A DNA stretch of 64,000 nucleotides from Hetaerina americana (GCA_022747635.1 JAKTNV010000017.1:1232501-1296500); one strand, 5' to 3'. Shown: positions 22,891 to 36,249, counted from the stretch's first letter. The notes: generated by a model from the sequence alone, not told the origin. Translations and numbers: made by a program.

Positions 22891-23990
22891 ATTCGCTACG
22901 GAGGTATAGTAAGTCGCTTAGGCTATCGCCAGCTGAAACTTCCTCCCAAAGCTATAGTACATATAAGCCAATGCTATAAATGTTTACCGAACAACTACAT
23001 CACAAAATTGTTTAACGCACTATTTATCAAACAGAAAGGATTACGAGGATATGATTCCTATAGTATTTAGCATTTTTTAATCGGTGAATACGAGCAAGAA
23101 AATGAGTGCGTCCATTTGGACAAATCATTTTGCCCATTCCTTGTCCAAATATCTCGCGTTTAAACATTAGCTTCACGCAGGCGTTTTCGTGTTACTTATT
23201 CAAGGAATTATTTAGCTTAGTACCTTTGAGAGATGGTGCCCATCATGGGAATTCGGAGATAGAGTCGAATCTTTAAATTAACATTTCAAGCCACATGGAT
23301 TCCCTACCAATGGAATATCCCCACTTACTAAAATTAATTACAAATTTCGAAAAAAAAGATTTCAATGATAGTTTACAGCTCCCACTCATTCGATTATTAA
23401 GTCATTTGCAAGCAATACAGAGCAAGTTACAGAAGTGATAATATAGAGCATAAGAAAATAAGACATTAATGCTCGAATGCGCTTTTAATACACCATATTA
23501 TTTCTCCGCATCGAAGGAAAACGCAAAAAATGTAATCTTAAACATAGCCGCGAAAACATTAATCATAAGAAAATGCCAATTTGATGAGACTTTCAACCAA
23601 TGAAGGTTATGAAAGCTGAATACCATTTTTTTTTAATAATAGCATAGTTAACACCATTAAAATATCCAAAAATAAAAAAATAATCAAACAATGACAACCA
23701 GTTCATTCGCAGCAAGTTAACAATCACTACAGTTAAAACCTGTTCATCGTTAACAGGGGTATCATAATTTATCCATGAAAATATGATAGGCAAAAAATAA
23801 CTGAATCATATAAATTACATTACTTAAGCATACGTGTATCAACTGTCCATACCTTAACATATTCAACGGGATCAAAGCGAATTTTACGATCATAAAATCA
23901 TTAACAGACAAAATGTTAAACAAAAAAGCCTAGTGTAGCAATACAAATCGGAGAATATGAACGAGAATTCGGCGTATGGGCCCCGCTATG
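22891..23990. other. AT-rich non-coding DNA
   Basis: Nothing supported in either strand. Confidence 0.5.
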
Positions 23991-24430
23991 TAGGCTCAAA
24001 GAACAACTGCCCCTAATGGATGCGAAATCTTCCAAGTCCAACTCAGTGGTGGACTCTGGATGTAAAAATGGAAGCCCTACCCCTCCTACCCACACCCTTA
24101 AACCACGGAACGGGCACATCGCCCTAACCTTCCCCCTCTTACATCTCCTCCCCTATCGGCCCCCAACGTCTCCATGCTTCGAAGGATGCCAATGGAGGTA
24201 AAGGCCCGTGATGATCGCCCGAGGATGCTATCGAAGGGTCGAATTGGATCGGTGCCTCTCATCTACCCACCGCCCCATGCCCCCTTTTGGGGGCAGTAAG
24301 GTGCTGGTTAGTAAGGAGAAGTATTAAGGGGATCGAATGCACCCTAGTGTGACCCCTTGGTGAGGAAGTTGAGTTGTTGGCCCAGCCCATCATCCCTCCA
24401 CATAGCTCCTCTACTACATAGCGCCAATGG
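23991..24430. other. small GC-rich patch with G/C hairpin
   Basis: C-rich and CpG-bearing. TGCCCCC (24278-24284), a TTTT loop and GGGGGCA (24289-24295) form a perfect 7-bp hairpin. No coding frame beyond 67 codons. Confidence 0.5.
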
Positions 24431-25026
24431 TGCCCGATATCGCCAATAATGACCTTATTTATGGCCTCTTTTTATATCCTATTTAGTAGTAGAACTCCCA
24501 TACGATCAAAAAAGAACAATTTTACAAATATACGGGAACATAAGGACATTTCTTCTTTGAATTTCGTTAATTTTCGTACAAAATCTTAAGAAATAAAACG
24601 TATGATTCCGTGCAACAATACAGATCTTTAACGTTTAACTATCTCTTTACTAATATAGGGGTGCAGACTTAAGAACGTATCAAATCCAAAACGTTTTTCA
24701 TTTACGTATAATGATGTATATTCAGTAATTTTTTGAAAAGTCAATTAAGTCAAATTACAACTCGGATCGTATGTCAAATTAAATCTTTGAGTTATATTAA
24801 GACAATACGCCGCCAAATGCATAAAAATAAATAAAAATCCACTTCTAGAGTTGTAACCGGAAATATTTAAAATATTAATATGTAGCAAAAATACAGAATC
24901 GATCATGCGAGTACTCGTTCATTGGTGATATTAAAGAGTGAAGTGTAATGCTACACCGAATATATCCGATTAATTTACTAAATTAATCCACTCTAGACTT
25001 TGGTTGTCAAAAATAGATAATACTAT
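24431..25026. other. AT-rich non-coding DNA
   Basis: Nothing supported. Confidence 0.5.
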
Positions 25027-25575
25027 TTATTTAAATATTAAAGAACTATCAGCCCAATATTGTGGAGTATGAGAAAAAAATAATGAGCACAATGACCCTA
25101 TTAAGGAAATGCAATCAAGGCCCACGATAGGCACTTCGCCCAAGAACGGATTTCTCAAATAAGATGACTTTTGGTAGCCAGATTGAAACTTACACATATC
25201 GCTGTATTGGAACGCCTGGGGGGACCGATAAACTATTCCGTAGACCCCATGCGGTACCACGAAACCAATGCCGAACCCTTTATCTACCCCCCAACCATTT
25301 TCCACCGCTACGAACGTGAACAAGGAGAGTCTACTGCGCCCGGAACTCATGCATCCCGCGTGACACAAATTTGGGCGGTCTGCATACACTCCCCGGGGCA
25401 CGAGAAATGATTGCTCGGATCGATAGCAGTTAGCCAGGCAGCGGGAGGCGGAGTGGGCAGCGGTGAGCGGGGAAGCTAAGGCACCCCGGACGGCCATTGG
25501 CCGAAGGTATAGTCCGTTCCTTCTCTTACTCGGAGCCGAAAAAGGCCCATTACAGGCTTTTAACACGCCACACAT
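25027..25575 (-). other. unidentified 182-codon open frame
   Basis: A mixed-composition frame, less biased than those over the G+A islands. It contains two related short words, VPRGVYADRP (about 25408-25371) and VPHGVYGIVY (about 25266-25230). No domain, splice boundary or start context is convincing. It may be chance, a transposon fragment or an exon. Listed because composition does not explain it. Confidence 0.15.
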
Positions 25576-26247
25576 CCTTGTCTCTCCCTCCCTCCTGAAG
25601 TAGCCTCATCAGAAGGTGTTGAAGTCTCGGCAACCATTGTATTGACACTAAAGAGATTTACAGTACAATATTTCACTCTTTTTCTTGCTTCCATGAACCA
25701 TCTTTAAAAACAAAATGCCATAAGGTTGATCAGAGAACAATCAACCTAAATATTACTCGCCTAACCAGTTCTGAAGGATCACAAACCACAAGAAAATCAA
25801 TAAAACTGCAGAATAATTTTCCAATATTAGAGAATTCAACCAATAGAGTAACTAAATAACTATAAAAGAAACAACAACGATAAAAAACTTTTTGGTCCTT
25901 ATAACACACATAACTCACGTTTCCCTACTTGCGAGTGCCGATTTTCGGATGATATATCATTTGGGTTCATTTATGTCCATAGATTTGGAAATAGCGAAAT
26001 CTGAATGATGACAGCCCTCACTGACGATATTGAACAGCCCCCGATGGAGAACACGATTACCTCCTTGCAGGCTGAAGAGACGTTCTAAAAGTTGAGCCAG
26101 TGCGAATGCCCTTAACGTTACACGGAGAATACATGCACGAAAAATAACGAACGCAAAATACCAGGAAAATGAGCTTGGAGAAGATAATAGCTATCAATAT
26201 AATCATAGTCATAGAAGTTTGTAGCCATAAAATGGAGGCGTGCCATA
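25576..26247. other. AT-rich DNA up to the mariner insertion
   Basis: No gene seen. The TA at 26246-26247 is the left target-site duplication of the mariner element. Confidence 0.6.
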
Positions 26248-26397
26248 CTACCTTGATCAAAAAGTTCCCGGAATAACCACCGTGTGGCGCTCCCATCGTT
26301 CCGATTTGAGTTCTGTTTTTTTTGTTAAATTGGTACATCTGTTGTTGATATTCCCTTTAAATCTTAGTGTCATAACTTGACATTTGCAAAAGTTACG
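26248..26397 (+). repeat. mariner left terminal inverted repeat (150 bp)
   Basis: Identical to the reverse complement of 27418-27567, including an 8-T run matched by 8 A. It lies wholly 5' of the transposase ATG at 26453 and so covers the promoter and leader region. Confidence 0.95.
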
Positions 26398-26452
26398 TAG
26401 CCAAGAGTACATCTATCTCTGTGTGTGTTGGCGATTTTTTACAATTTCAGAA

Positions 26453-26802
26453 ATGGATTTAAATTTGCAACAACGAACTTGTATTAAATTTTGCGTAAAA
26501 AACGGATTTAGTGGCGCACGGACGTTGGAAATGTTGGAAAAGTGTTTCGGCAACGATTCTCTAAACAAAACGGTCGTTTACCAGTGGCACGAGCGGTTCA
26601 GAAGTGGTCGTGAGTCAATCGAAGATGATGAACGCAGTGGCAGACCATCGACATCGAAAGTCGGTGAAAAAATTGATAAAGTAAAAGAAATGTTGGTCAA
26701 TAACCGCAAATTAACCATCAGAGAAATAGCGGAGGACTTGAACATTGCCTATGGATCCGCCCAAGACATTGTGGTTAATGATTTGGGTTTCCGTCGTGTA
26801 GC
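26453..26802 (+). pseudogene. mariner transposase, N-terminal DNA-binding part
   Basis: The ATG at 26453 starts MDLNLQQRTCIKFCVKNGFS, and the frame then carries the two mariner helix-turn-helix units: TLEMLEKCFGNDSL...VYQWHERFRSGRES, the linker DDERSGRPSTS, and TIREIAEDLNIAYGSAQDIV. It would bind the element's terminal repeats. After FRRVA the frame changes. In related mariners a few residues separate this point from the PKDLN block, so a loss of about 10 bp near 26801 is the likely lesion. Out-of-frame codons continue to 26863. Confidence 0.92.
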
Positions 26803-27558
26803 ATGCCAAAAGACCTCAATTTCATGCAAAAAAGAGACCGTGTTGACGTCGCAAAAGACATGATTTGCGAGGCTGAATCCGATCCCACATTCATCAAAAG
26901 GATCATTACTGGAGACGAGACGTGGGTTTATGAGTACGACACGCAATCCAGACATCAGGCAAGTGAATGGCGTTCACCAAATGAGCCGAGACCAAAAAAA
27001 CCACGTCGTTTTCAGTCAAAAAAGAAGGCAATGCTGACGGTTTTCATGGATTACAACGGTGTAGTGCATCATGAATTTTTGCCAGAAGGCCAGACAGTAA
27101 ACAAAGAGTATTATTTGGGCGTTATGAGACGTTTGCGTGAAGCAATTCGCCGAAAGAGACCAGAAATGTGGGGAGAAAACTCGTGGATTTTGCACCATGA
27201 TAACGCACCGTCGCACAGTGCTATCATTATTCGTAATTTTTTGACGAAAAATGCAACAAATACCATCCAACAGCCACCGAATTCACCTGATTTGGCTCCC
27301 TGTGACTTCTTTCTGTTCAATCGAGTTAAAAAACCATTACGGGGAACGCGTTTTAGCAGCCGAGAGGAAGTAATGGAAAAATCGCAGGAAGCACTGATGG
27401 ACATACCGAAAACCGACCGTAACTTTTGCAAATGTCAAGTTATGACACTAAGATTTAAAGGGAATATCAACAACAGATGTACCAATTTAACAAAAAAAAC
27501 AGAACTCAAATCGGAACGATGGGAGCGCCACACGGTGGTTATTCCGGGAACTTTTTGA
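26803..27558 (+). pseudogene. mariner transposase, catalytic part
   Basis: Residues numbered from 26803. PKDLNFMQKRDRV, then ITGDETWVYEYD (first catalytic Asp, 38), the family signature around SRHQASEW, ILHHDNAPSH (second Asp, 133), and NSPDLAPCDFFLF (third Asp, 168). Asp133 to Asp168 leaves 34 residues between, i.e. D,D34D, and Asp38 to Asp133 leaves 94. All three catalytic positions are kept. From Arg206 (27418) the frame runs inside the right inverted repeat, and its last 46 residues bear no mariner similarity. The normal C-terminal helix (CFxxWKxRxxxC-type) is therefore replaced. Confidence 0.92.
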
Positions 27559-27567
27559 TCAAGGTAG
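27418..27567 (+). repeat. mariner right terminal inverted repeat (150 bp)
   Basis: Exact inverse copy of 26248-26397. Its inner edge coincides with the loss of transposase similarity at codon 206, suggesting that the left end was copied in inverted orientation over the original right end. Confidence 0.95.
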
Positions 27568-27569
27568 TA

Positions 27570-30359
27570 TACCCGATCGCAGCATAACTTTGCTATCAGG
27601 TCGATGCTAGTATTGGCATATTCAATAATTGGAAAAGGAAACTAATAAGACGCTTTTAAAAAGACATTTAAAAAAATACCAAGACAACATAGTAAAGTAC
27701 GTTTCTATAAATCATTCATAAACCACATAAATGTTGAGCTACAACAATTTCACCTAATTAATGCATCGTAATACAGCTGATCCAAGTATAAGGTACTGAG
27801 CTGGGCACCCGCCCATAGCCGTTTTTGATTCGTTTGATTGTATAGTCTGAAAATATTTACTTCATAAACTATGCACCAAAACGATTCCTATGATTAGTAC
27901 TGTACATATCACACAATCGTACATGAAATAGAAGTGTAAAAACGAATTTGGCTTGAGTTTGCGGAAAACTTCTAGCAATGTAAATAAATTTGTTTTACGC
28001 TTCAGTATTTTTACCACTTTGAAACGATTTTTAAAAGCCTTCAATCAAATCTAATACACAAGCAGAAACATACGATTAGCAAACAAAGATAATGTTTAGG
28101 CTTCAGAACTCTGAATTCTCCCATTATACGCATTACCTCGTCATTTCACTTATTTAAAGTCCTCTAAAAACTGTGTTTCAAGATATCCCGGAGTGGAAAA
28201 TACTTAAATTTATAACACGAATGGCTAATGTATTACGCCAATTAAGAAATGTCCATTGAAGCGAATTCGTTCATATTCCTCGGGGAGCAAGGTTATAGAA
28301 CGAAAAATATTAAAAAAACTAATTTACTATCAAAGTAAATATTTTTCGGGGAATGCGATAAGCCTAATATTGAACATATAAGAGAAGTGTGTGCAATGTC
28401 CCAACTTGATATCCTGTTTCTTTATAACACAAGAGAGAGAGACCGGAGAGGTGAGACAAGTATGGAGGATAACGTTGCCGGAATACGGAAGGAATATGAT
28501 ACCCAACGATGGACACACGCGGCGCGATAATCATGACATAACAAACGAACACAACTTGCTGTTTATTTATTCCTCATCACTGAAACGATTTATTTTTTTA
28601 GTCCCGTGCACAAAAATAAAGAAAGCTACAGGATTAAAGATATCCGGTTCGGGTTCGGGAAGGAAAACCCGGATTTTTCGTTGATTGATCGAGGGGTAGA
28701 TCTAACTTTCCCGCGGAGATTACACTTCGTGAAAAATCGTACCAGGTCATAATTAATGGCGATAAAAATAAGTCCATCCGCGCTGGAAAAGAGTACAAAT
28801 GAAAGAGTACGAAAAACGCGAAGTTCATCATCCAACCGCGTTGACAAATGGCAAAGCAAAGATACAAAAAAATCAGCCTATCGTGATGGAACTAAGCAAT
28901 TTGAAAAACAATCAAGGTGACCTTTATTGAGATAAATTTTTACCATTCCCCATTTTTCAGTTTTCACCGTATCTTTTCTCACGATAATGTCGTAAAATTG
29001 GTATCGGTAGATTTGTAACACGGTGGATAAGTGATTAACGTTGATTATTGAGCATTAACTCTGATGGATTTCAATAAATTGCGAGACGTACGATAGAGAA
29101 CCTATACCAAGTGCATCAATAAACACACAAATTAGGTGGGCGGGAATAAAAAATTTGAGAAAAAATGAATCTATTTTTCATGTACACCATTATTTTTCCT
29201 TAAATAACTCAAATTTAAGCGCCAAAAGCTCGCAGAACACTAACTGATTAATGACAAATATTTGCCGTCATTTTCATCTAAACTTCTATGCAATCGTTAA
29301 AAATAATAAATGAAAAAAAACACGCAAAAATAACCTTTCTCCATCTTAATCTACAATGAACTGAAACATCATACCTTTCTTTCTTTTGATTGCCAATACA
29401 ATTGTTGTTTTTCGATTTTATGGATGAGACAGGGAGCTTAAACCTTGAACGAATAATTTGAAATTAAAATGCATCATTAGTCTTGCAAGGATATATTTTT
29501 ATTTCTTTTCATTCCGTTCCTATACAAAACATCTGATGGAGTAAAACTAATATTATTCAAGTTAATTTAATGCTTATCGAAAATGAGATTAAACTGTATT
29601 TGATAGAGAATAAGAGTGAAACAAGGAATTTACACTTCACAGTAAATTAGAAATATGAAGATGCATATAACGGGTAAATCATTTGGTCAAACAAAGAGAT
29701 ACACCTATGCAGCTCGAAGAGAGACCGAGGATTTTGATTAACCCACCTTAAATGCTGGAAAAAGAATATAAAAATATGAATCACATATGGGCAATATAGT
29801 ATGCCAATCGCGCTTGTTAAAAACCGGGGATACTTGCACGCATTATAAGCATGTTATGTAATAATATATATTTTTATAAACCTTTGACATGTAATTATAG
29901 CAGTTATTATCCTGCTAAGAATTCTCATATTTTTGATAGAAAAGAACCCATGTCCACTATATTTTACTTTACTTTATTGACTCAGAAAATGATATTACCT
30001 TGAATATAATTACGGATTATTTAAGAGCTTTAGTTACTTGCGAGCGCTTAATTCACTTTCTAGATACTCGTGGATAGCAGAAAGGCTTCCATAAAAAAAG
30101 CAATGCCTCCTCTGTCGCTTCTCCAACACACCATGAAAGTCCATCGACAATAATTCGCCTTTCACCCTCATGGCAAATATTATTAGAGATCTAAATTAAC
30201 GAAAGTGGTATACGCAAAGGCAACATTACAACTCAAATAAATGCTGCAAGAACATATCGACGGAGTTAAAAACATGCCGCTCAACCCGAATCGACCATTT
30301 TCAAAGTTCATACCCGAGGCGAGTCTCGAGGAAGAAAAAGCCCAAATAAAACCTTACGG
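27570..30359. other. AT-rich non-coding DNA
   Basis: Mostly 65 percent or more AT with short frames only. 28480-28860 is slightly GC-richer with CpGs; two overlapping 77-codon minus frames there have no recognisable domain. No RNA gene or complete repeat seen. Confidence 0.5.
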
Positions 30360-31400
30360 CTTCAATGGCGGTTAAACTACGAGCAGCGCCCAACGCGCAT
30401 GTTCTAAGAAGCTGGAGGGGGAGAGAAAATAGGCGGTCGTGGGCGCTCAGGAAGGGGGAGGAAAAGCGAGGGAGGGGGCGACGTGACGGACGGGAGGTAC
30501 CCTGGGGAAGAGAGCATGGAACAAGGAAGGGGATAGCAAAGTACGGAGCATCCTAAAATCCGCGGGTAGGGGAGGGGGAGCAGACGGTGGGGAAGAAGAC
30601 ACGGGATGAGGTCAAAACCTAAGTGTACGGCCACCTAGAGAAAGGAACCCTCAACCGAAGGAAGGGAGAACCTCGTCGAATGCGGAAGTTGCGGGATTTC
30701 ATCGATTGAAAGCGAGGGCTAGGGAGTTTTTTTTAAGACGGAGCACTCCCTTAGAGGACGCGGAGCGGTGGGGATGTTGTACAGAAGAAATCGGAAGCTG
30801 AGGAGGGGAGAGGACAAGGATGAAGGGAGGGAATGAGAGAGGAGGGAGGTCGAGCAAGGGAGAAGCGAAGCGGGGGAAGGGGATAGGGTGGGAAGGGAAG
30901 ACTGGGACGAAGAAAGAAGCGGGAGGGTCCCAGGGCGGAGCGTAAGGACCGTGACGTCACGCCGAAAGCTCCGCCTACTAATCTCTCACCCCCGCGTCCC
31001 CACGATTCGGGAAAGACTCCGCCCCCCATATCCTCCGCATCCTTCCTCGCGGTTAAGATCCCGCACACCCTGATCAACCGGGGATAGGGTGCGGGAGGAG
31101 AAGGGGGTGTCGGGTGCGTGGAAGGGGATCTCCTGATGCGGCGGAAAAACCATCGAGCCGAACCATCCTCCCCCCAACATCCACGCCCTCCGACCACGAT
31201 GAACTGAACGTAGTGGACAATATCGAATGGGGCGAGCTACCTGCTCACGATTTGACACCCCGACACATTTGGAGAGCCAGAGAATATGTGGCGGCGGGGG
31301 AGGCAACGTATATACCTGTAGAGAAAACCCGCACCTCCCTGGAGGGAAAAAAATGTACACAAATAAAATTCAAATGGGTTAATGACAAGATCCTCAAACG
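30360..31400. other. GC-rich island with strand-bias switch
   Basis: 30400-30930 is G+A-rich on the plus strand, then 30980-31200 is C-rich. The 148-codon (minus, Pro/Ser) and 100-codon (plus) frames are unassigned. On the minus strand near 31340 a very good acceptor-like TTTTTTTCCCTCCAG is followed by ATAC-rich coding-like DNA and a GTGAGC near 31245. No protein was recognised in any of the three frames. Confidence 0.45.
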
Positions 31401-32499
31401 CCTAACCTTCAACTGAGAAGGTGTGGAGAGTCAGTAATCAAATTCAAATGAGAAACGTTAACATATTACATAAATAGGGACTCGCATCCACTGAGAGGGC
31501 ATAAAAGTGAGAGTTAAAACTCCCTTGCACTAAAATTAAATCATTTGACTGTATTTGCATCCGATACATAATCATACTAAAATCATCTTCTGACAATGAA
31601 AAGTGATCACATTTAATGAAGAACACGTCGAACATTGATAATACTGCACGTGTTACGTACTATTTAGATAAAATATATACCCATATGCTGGATTTATCCT
31701 GGTCATAAAATTCATATGACTCATATTTCGTCTCATACGATGCCACTTCTCCAACGTTTACGAAGGTTACTATCAATCAGATAAATCTCTTGACGCATCA
31801 TATATTGTGATAAAAATGGGTCTCTAGTAAAACGCTGCAATTATATTTTAGAAACATTTTACAAGTCAAGAGTAAAAATTATTAAATATTTTGCCTAAGC
31901 TTTACGAAATGCAATGTCTCAACTTTCTTAAATATAGTACGGCACAGCAGGAAAAATATTCAGGTGACGATTCATTACTTTCAAATAAGAAAAAATATCA
32001 ACCTAAAATGAACGCCACGAATAAAATCTGTGGGGATTAGTGAGGTCATCCATATAAAATGGAACGGGTAAACATTTAACCATAAGCACATTGATTATTC
32101 AATTTATATTATCATGAAAATCAATGACTAATGGTCCAATATTTAAAACTGACGTAATCTTTCAGAATCTTTAAGTTTGCCTTACAATTGCAAAACTGTT
32201 AAATTGAGCTTCCAAAAAGTACTGAGGACATTATTGCCAACAGCAAAGAGTGACGCTCAATCAAAAGGTCAGGCACACGTATGGAGTACTGAATACAAGT
32301 GATATTATGCGAATATCACCTCAAGTTTTTAACAATGGCCAACGGTCTCTCTCTTAGAAGGTTACAGTCTCACGGGACTCATTCGCTTTAGAGAAGCAAA
32401 ATGACTCAAAAGAACGAAACACAGTTTAAAAAAATTACGCACACTCCATTTCGCACATTACCGAAACAAATTAGGGGGATGTCAAAAGGCCAGGATATG
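31401..32499. other. AT-rich non-coding DNA
   Basis: Nothing supported. Confidence 0.5.
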
Positions 32500-33240
32500 A
32501 AACGGGAGGCGTGGGAGAGAGGCTGGGGAACGCGAGGAAATCGAGGTGGCGGCAGCATTAACGGCCTCTTAAGTGTCGAGGAAGCAGGCCTTGAGGAGCG
32601 CGGAGGGAAAGGAGGAAGATGTAGAAAAGTGGAAAAAAATGAAGCGAAAAACACCAAGGACTTCAAAGGGAATAAACCTTCGGGAGGGAAAAATCGAGCG
32701 GAAGAAAAGAGACGCCCTTCCTCACCCTCTCTTCTCTCCACCTCCCCGCATTCCCCACTCAACTTCGTATCTTTCCACTCTCACTCCCGCTTCCCCGCAC
32801 TAAAGGGCGGAATTAACGTGGAGCGGTGCCTCGGGGAGGAAATATCACGAGTCTTCGGACATCTTCATTATTACCGGCACTCAAGACGGCAGCCCACGCG
32901 GGGCATGGGCCGGAAGGAGTACGGAGGGAGGGAGGGCAACAAAGATGCGTTGGCCGCGTCCTGTACATGGGAAAGCACCCCAAAACGCCGTGCGCAACGC
33001 TACCACGCTTCCCCCGACCCCTATACAAAGTACAAGGGAATCCAGTGCAAAATTTACACATACCCCCAAGAGATGGCGTCTCCGCGCCTGCAGGATTAAC
33101 TCAACGTGCGCCACAGGCGGTGGCTTACTTTTAAGCCTCGGTGGGGGAAGGGTGTAGCGGAGAGGAACAGAATTATGTTGGTTTACGAAAGCGCGAAGAG
33201 GAAGTGGTGAGGCAAGTGCCATCCGCAATCCTCATTCGAG
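32500..33240. other. GC-richer island
   Basis: Purine-rich at 32500-32710, CT-rich at 32711-32800, then CpG-bearing mixed sequence to 33240. Open frames run on both strands at once (232 codons plus, 115-118 codons minus), which argues against any being real. No domain recognised. Confidence 0.5.
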
Positions 33241-36200
33241 CACGATGCATACCAAATGGGAAAGGCCTTCATATTGGATGCAGCCCTTCAGTTTGAAGAA
33301 ACGTAAACTATTGGATAAATGCACCAAAGACGATTGGAATGCTTCAATATGTACCCTTGAAGAAGGTAGATGAGAATCAGGTGTGCACAGACAATTGAGA
33401 CATGATGCAGCATACACAAGCAAAGAATACGACAAAATGGCATTCCCAATAGATAAAAACTTGTAGAGAGAGTGAAATTAGTTAGTTTTTACGCAAATTA
33501 ATATTAAAAATACTAATACTAAAATTGCAAGAAAACTAAGAGTAAAACTCTCCGGGAAAATTAAAATAATTGGAAGGTATTTAACGGAGAGTAAAATAAA
33601 ATTAACATGTAACCAAGTAAAAAAGGGACCTTCTAATCTGAAGAGGAAAACACATTTTTTAATAGAAAAAATATCTTTAAATCAACAGCCCTCCTTGGCA
33701 ATTTATTTTTGTATTCTCCAAATAATCAAATCAGTTTTGCATTCTTTCTTCAGAGACTTTTGCGACTCGTAAATGAACAAATTTCATAAAAAAATAATTA
33801 CTCATGACTTCTCCAATGATATTGACGCAGGGGTTTAAAGTCTTATTCCATGATTTGGAAATATGGAGTTCAGATACCCCACGGAACCAAAATTTACTAT
33901 ATGCATAATTCTTTAGAGATAGTTAGCAAGTAATATTTAAAAAGCACACTAATAGGGAGAAAATTTCATGTGTATACTATATATGTGTAAAATTAGTAGG
34001 AAATAAGAATGAGGTCAAAGTTTATTAATATATAGCATGTGCTACTAGATTCTAGGAGATTTTGAGTAAAAGGTGTAGTGGTACGAGTACATTAAAACTA
34101 CCACCGATAAATCGTTATCAAATAAAACAAGTAAATTCGTTACCCCTCTAGGGCTACGAATAAGTACAGTACACATGGGGTTCTTAATCAATTTGATATA
34201 TTTTCATCCGTATTGTTCTGATTTGAAAATAAGATTATTCGGACTTCAAAATAACAACAGTAGAGATATATAACAGTGCAAAGTCAGCAATTGAGAAACC
34301 TATAATCCTTACATTCATTCTCGGAGAATAGAACAGCAAACCCTTAAACTAGAGATGTATGTGAAGGCAAGAGTAGAATTGAGAACAATGCGATAGGTAA
34401 TATATTCGAGAAAGGACTTAAAATCCTAGAAAATAACTCAAATCAGTTAAACATATCCAAATTACAAATCAAGATGTGCTAAGTCTAAGATTGTGTTTTG
34501 CAAGCTCGGCATATCCATTTCCACTCACGAATTGGGAGAAGACGGGATTTTATGGACGGCCGACGAAATGAAGGAGGTCAGTGTCCATCATGGGAAAGGA
34601 CGACGGGGTTATCCCTCGGAATAAGACGAAGAAATGAAGCGTCGCCCTTTCCACCCACTCCCACCATCTTAAACCCCTCTACAACAGATGACTCAAATGT
34701 CACCGAGGACGAGAGAAAGAGAATAATAAAAGTAAACGAACGAGAATTCTGCTTTTGTGGAGGGGATGCTATTTGGGAAGTGGAAAGAAGTGTCGGTAGC
34801 GTCGGAATAAACAGTGGCAACGCAATAGTAAAGAACCAAGTCGAAAAGCATATAGAGACCAATTCCTACAGACAAACTTTACCTTGTGAGTCCACTCAAA
34901 ATCATTCCCACTCACGTAATAAATTCATCTCCATCTACCGACGGCAGAGTTCAATAATACTAGTGTAGTGGCAACACGGGAATGTCCACATTTCCAAACG
35001 ATCAACTTATTAGTTTTTGAAGTATTGAAGATTGTAACGCCCAGTATCAAGAAATATTAAGACCTATTCGTAATGACAATAGATATCCACATAGACTATT
35101 ATTAATAGACATTTTGGTATTATATCAATGATATTATTATGAAATGAGTTATTTCGAGCATCCCATTAATCATGAAAGGATTTCAAAATCAGTGGTATTC
35201 ATTACTCAGGTTACTGAACAGTGAGTCAACAAAATTTAAATATAAAAAAATTATATTTTAAAATACAAAAATTTAGGCTTAAGTTATTAATTCAATCACA
35301 CGTAATATGATATATTAGAAAAATGGCAGTCATAACCACACATTATTTCAATAACCCAAGGATAAGCTAGGTCAAGTAATGTGGATAAATTCTACTCAAT
35401 AAAACATTGATTCCTTTGTAATCTTTAAAGCCTCCTAGTTGAGTGGTCAATCTGGACCACGAATTACTGCATTTAAGAACCCAGAAAGAATTATTTTCGC
35501 CTATTCATAAGAGCAATTACAGCAAAGTTATCAAGCTATTTTGGGCCCAGATACTGTGAGAGGGATGGGTTCTCCTAATGTGAGAGCTAAAAGTATTAAC
35601 AATTTCAAGTCCTTTCAGTTATAATTCCACTCCGTCAAAATAGGACTTTTTATTTTACTAATTCATCATGGATAAAATATATAACCCCGAGTATGACTCA
35701 TGTAAAACATACAAAAACACTTGAAATCCTCATTTCTCGCACAAGAAAACGGCGGGGGATATTCCACTCAGATAACGTATCCATGAAGTGGACTTATTAG
35801 CTTTGAGGTCCATCCATATCTACCCTGCGGGCTACTAAGGGAGCCTGTCGCAGGAGATGCTATGACACCGAATTTTACTGAGATACATTGAAATTGCTCG
35901 TCATAGGAATATCACGCCACAATAATGTTATTCAATCTTTGTGTTTGAGGTTTTTGATCAGGTTTTCCATTTGATTACGAATAGTGCAAGTGAAGAAATA
36001 GTATGTGAATCTGTTTGTTCAACAATATCGCTTCATTTATATGGGTGCACTGACCTATGTGGAGTTCTTGTAATTCCTTCGGTGAAACAAGATAACTTAA
36101 TAGCCCTGTACTTTTCCAAAATCTCATTGTCAGCTTCTCACTTTGTGACATCCAGTTTTAAACGCTCTAATTTTTTCAAACCAGCTTGGTTGGTTCAAAC

Positions 36201-36249
36201 TGCCGAGAAATGAACGTAGAATTTTTTACCAAAGCAGCTGGATTGGCCG
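33241..36249. other. AT-rich non-coding DNA with one GC-richer patch
   Basis: 34498-34968 has a 156-codon plus frame of mixed composition without a known domain. 35941-36213 has a 90-codon plus frame, also unassigned. The remainder is AT-rich without signals. Confidence 0.4.

Larger units (their letters stand above)
26248..27567 (+). mobile_element. mariner element with 150-bp perfect TIRs, defective
   Basis: 1320 bp bounded by TA on both sides (26246-26247 and 27568-27569), the mariner target duplication. The ends begin CTACCTTGATCAAAAAG and end with its exact reverse complement. Base-by-base comparison shows 26248-26397 and 27418-27567 to be identical inverted repeats over 150 bp, whereas mariners usually have about 30-bp TIRs. 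The internal gene encodes a D,D34D transposase broken by a frameshift near 26801. The identical arms imply a recent origin or recent conversion of one arm. Confidence 0.95.

Noticed and set aside
24278..24295. G/C hairpin with TTTT that looks like an intrinsic terminator
   Set aside because: The T run is in the loop and not after the stem, and the DNA is eukaryotic.
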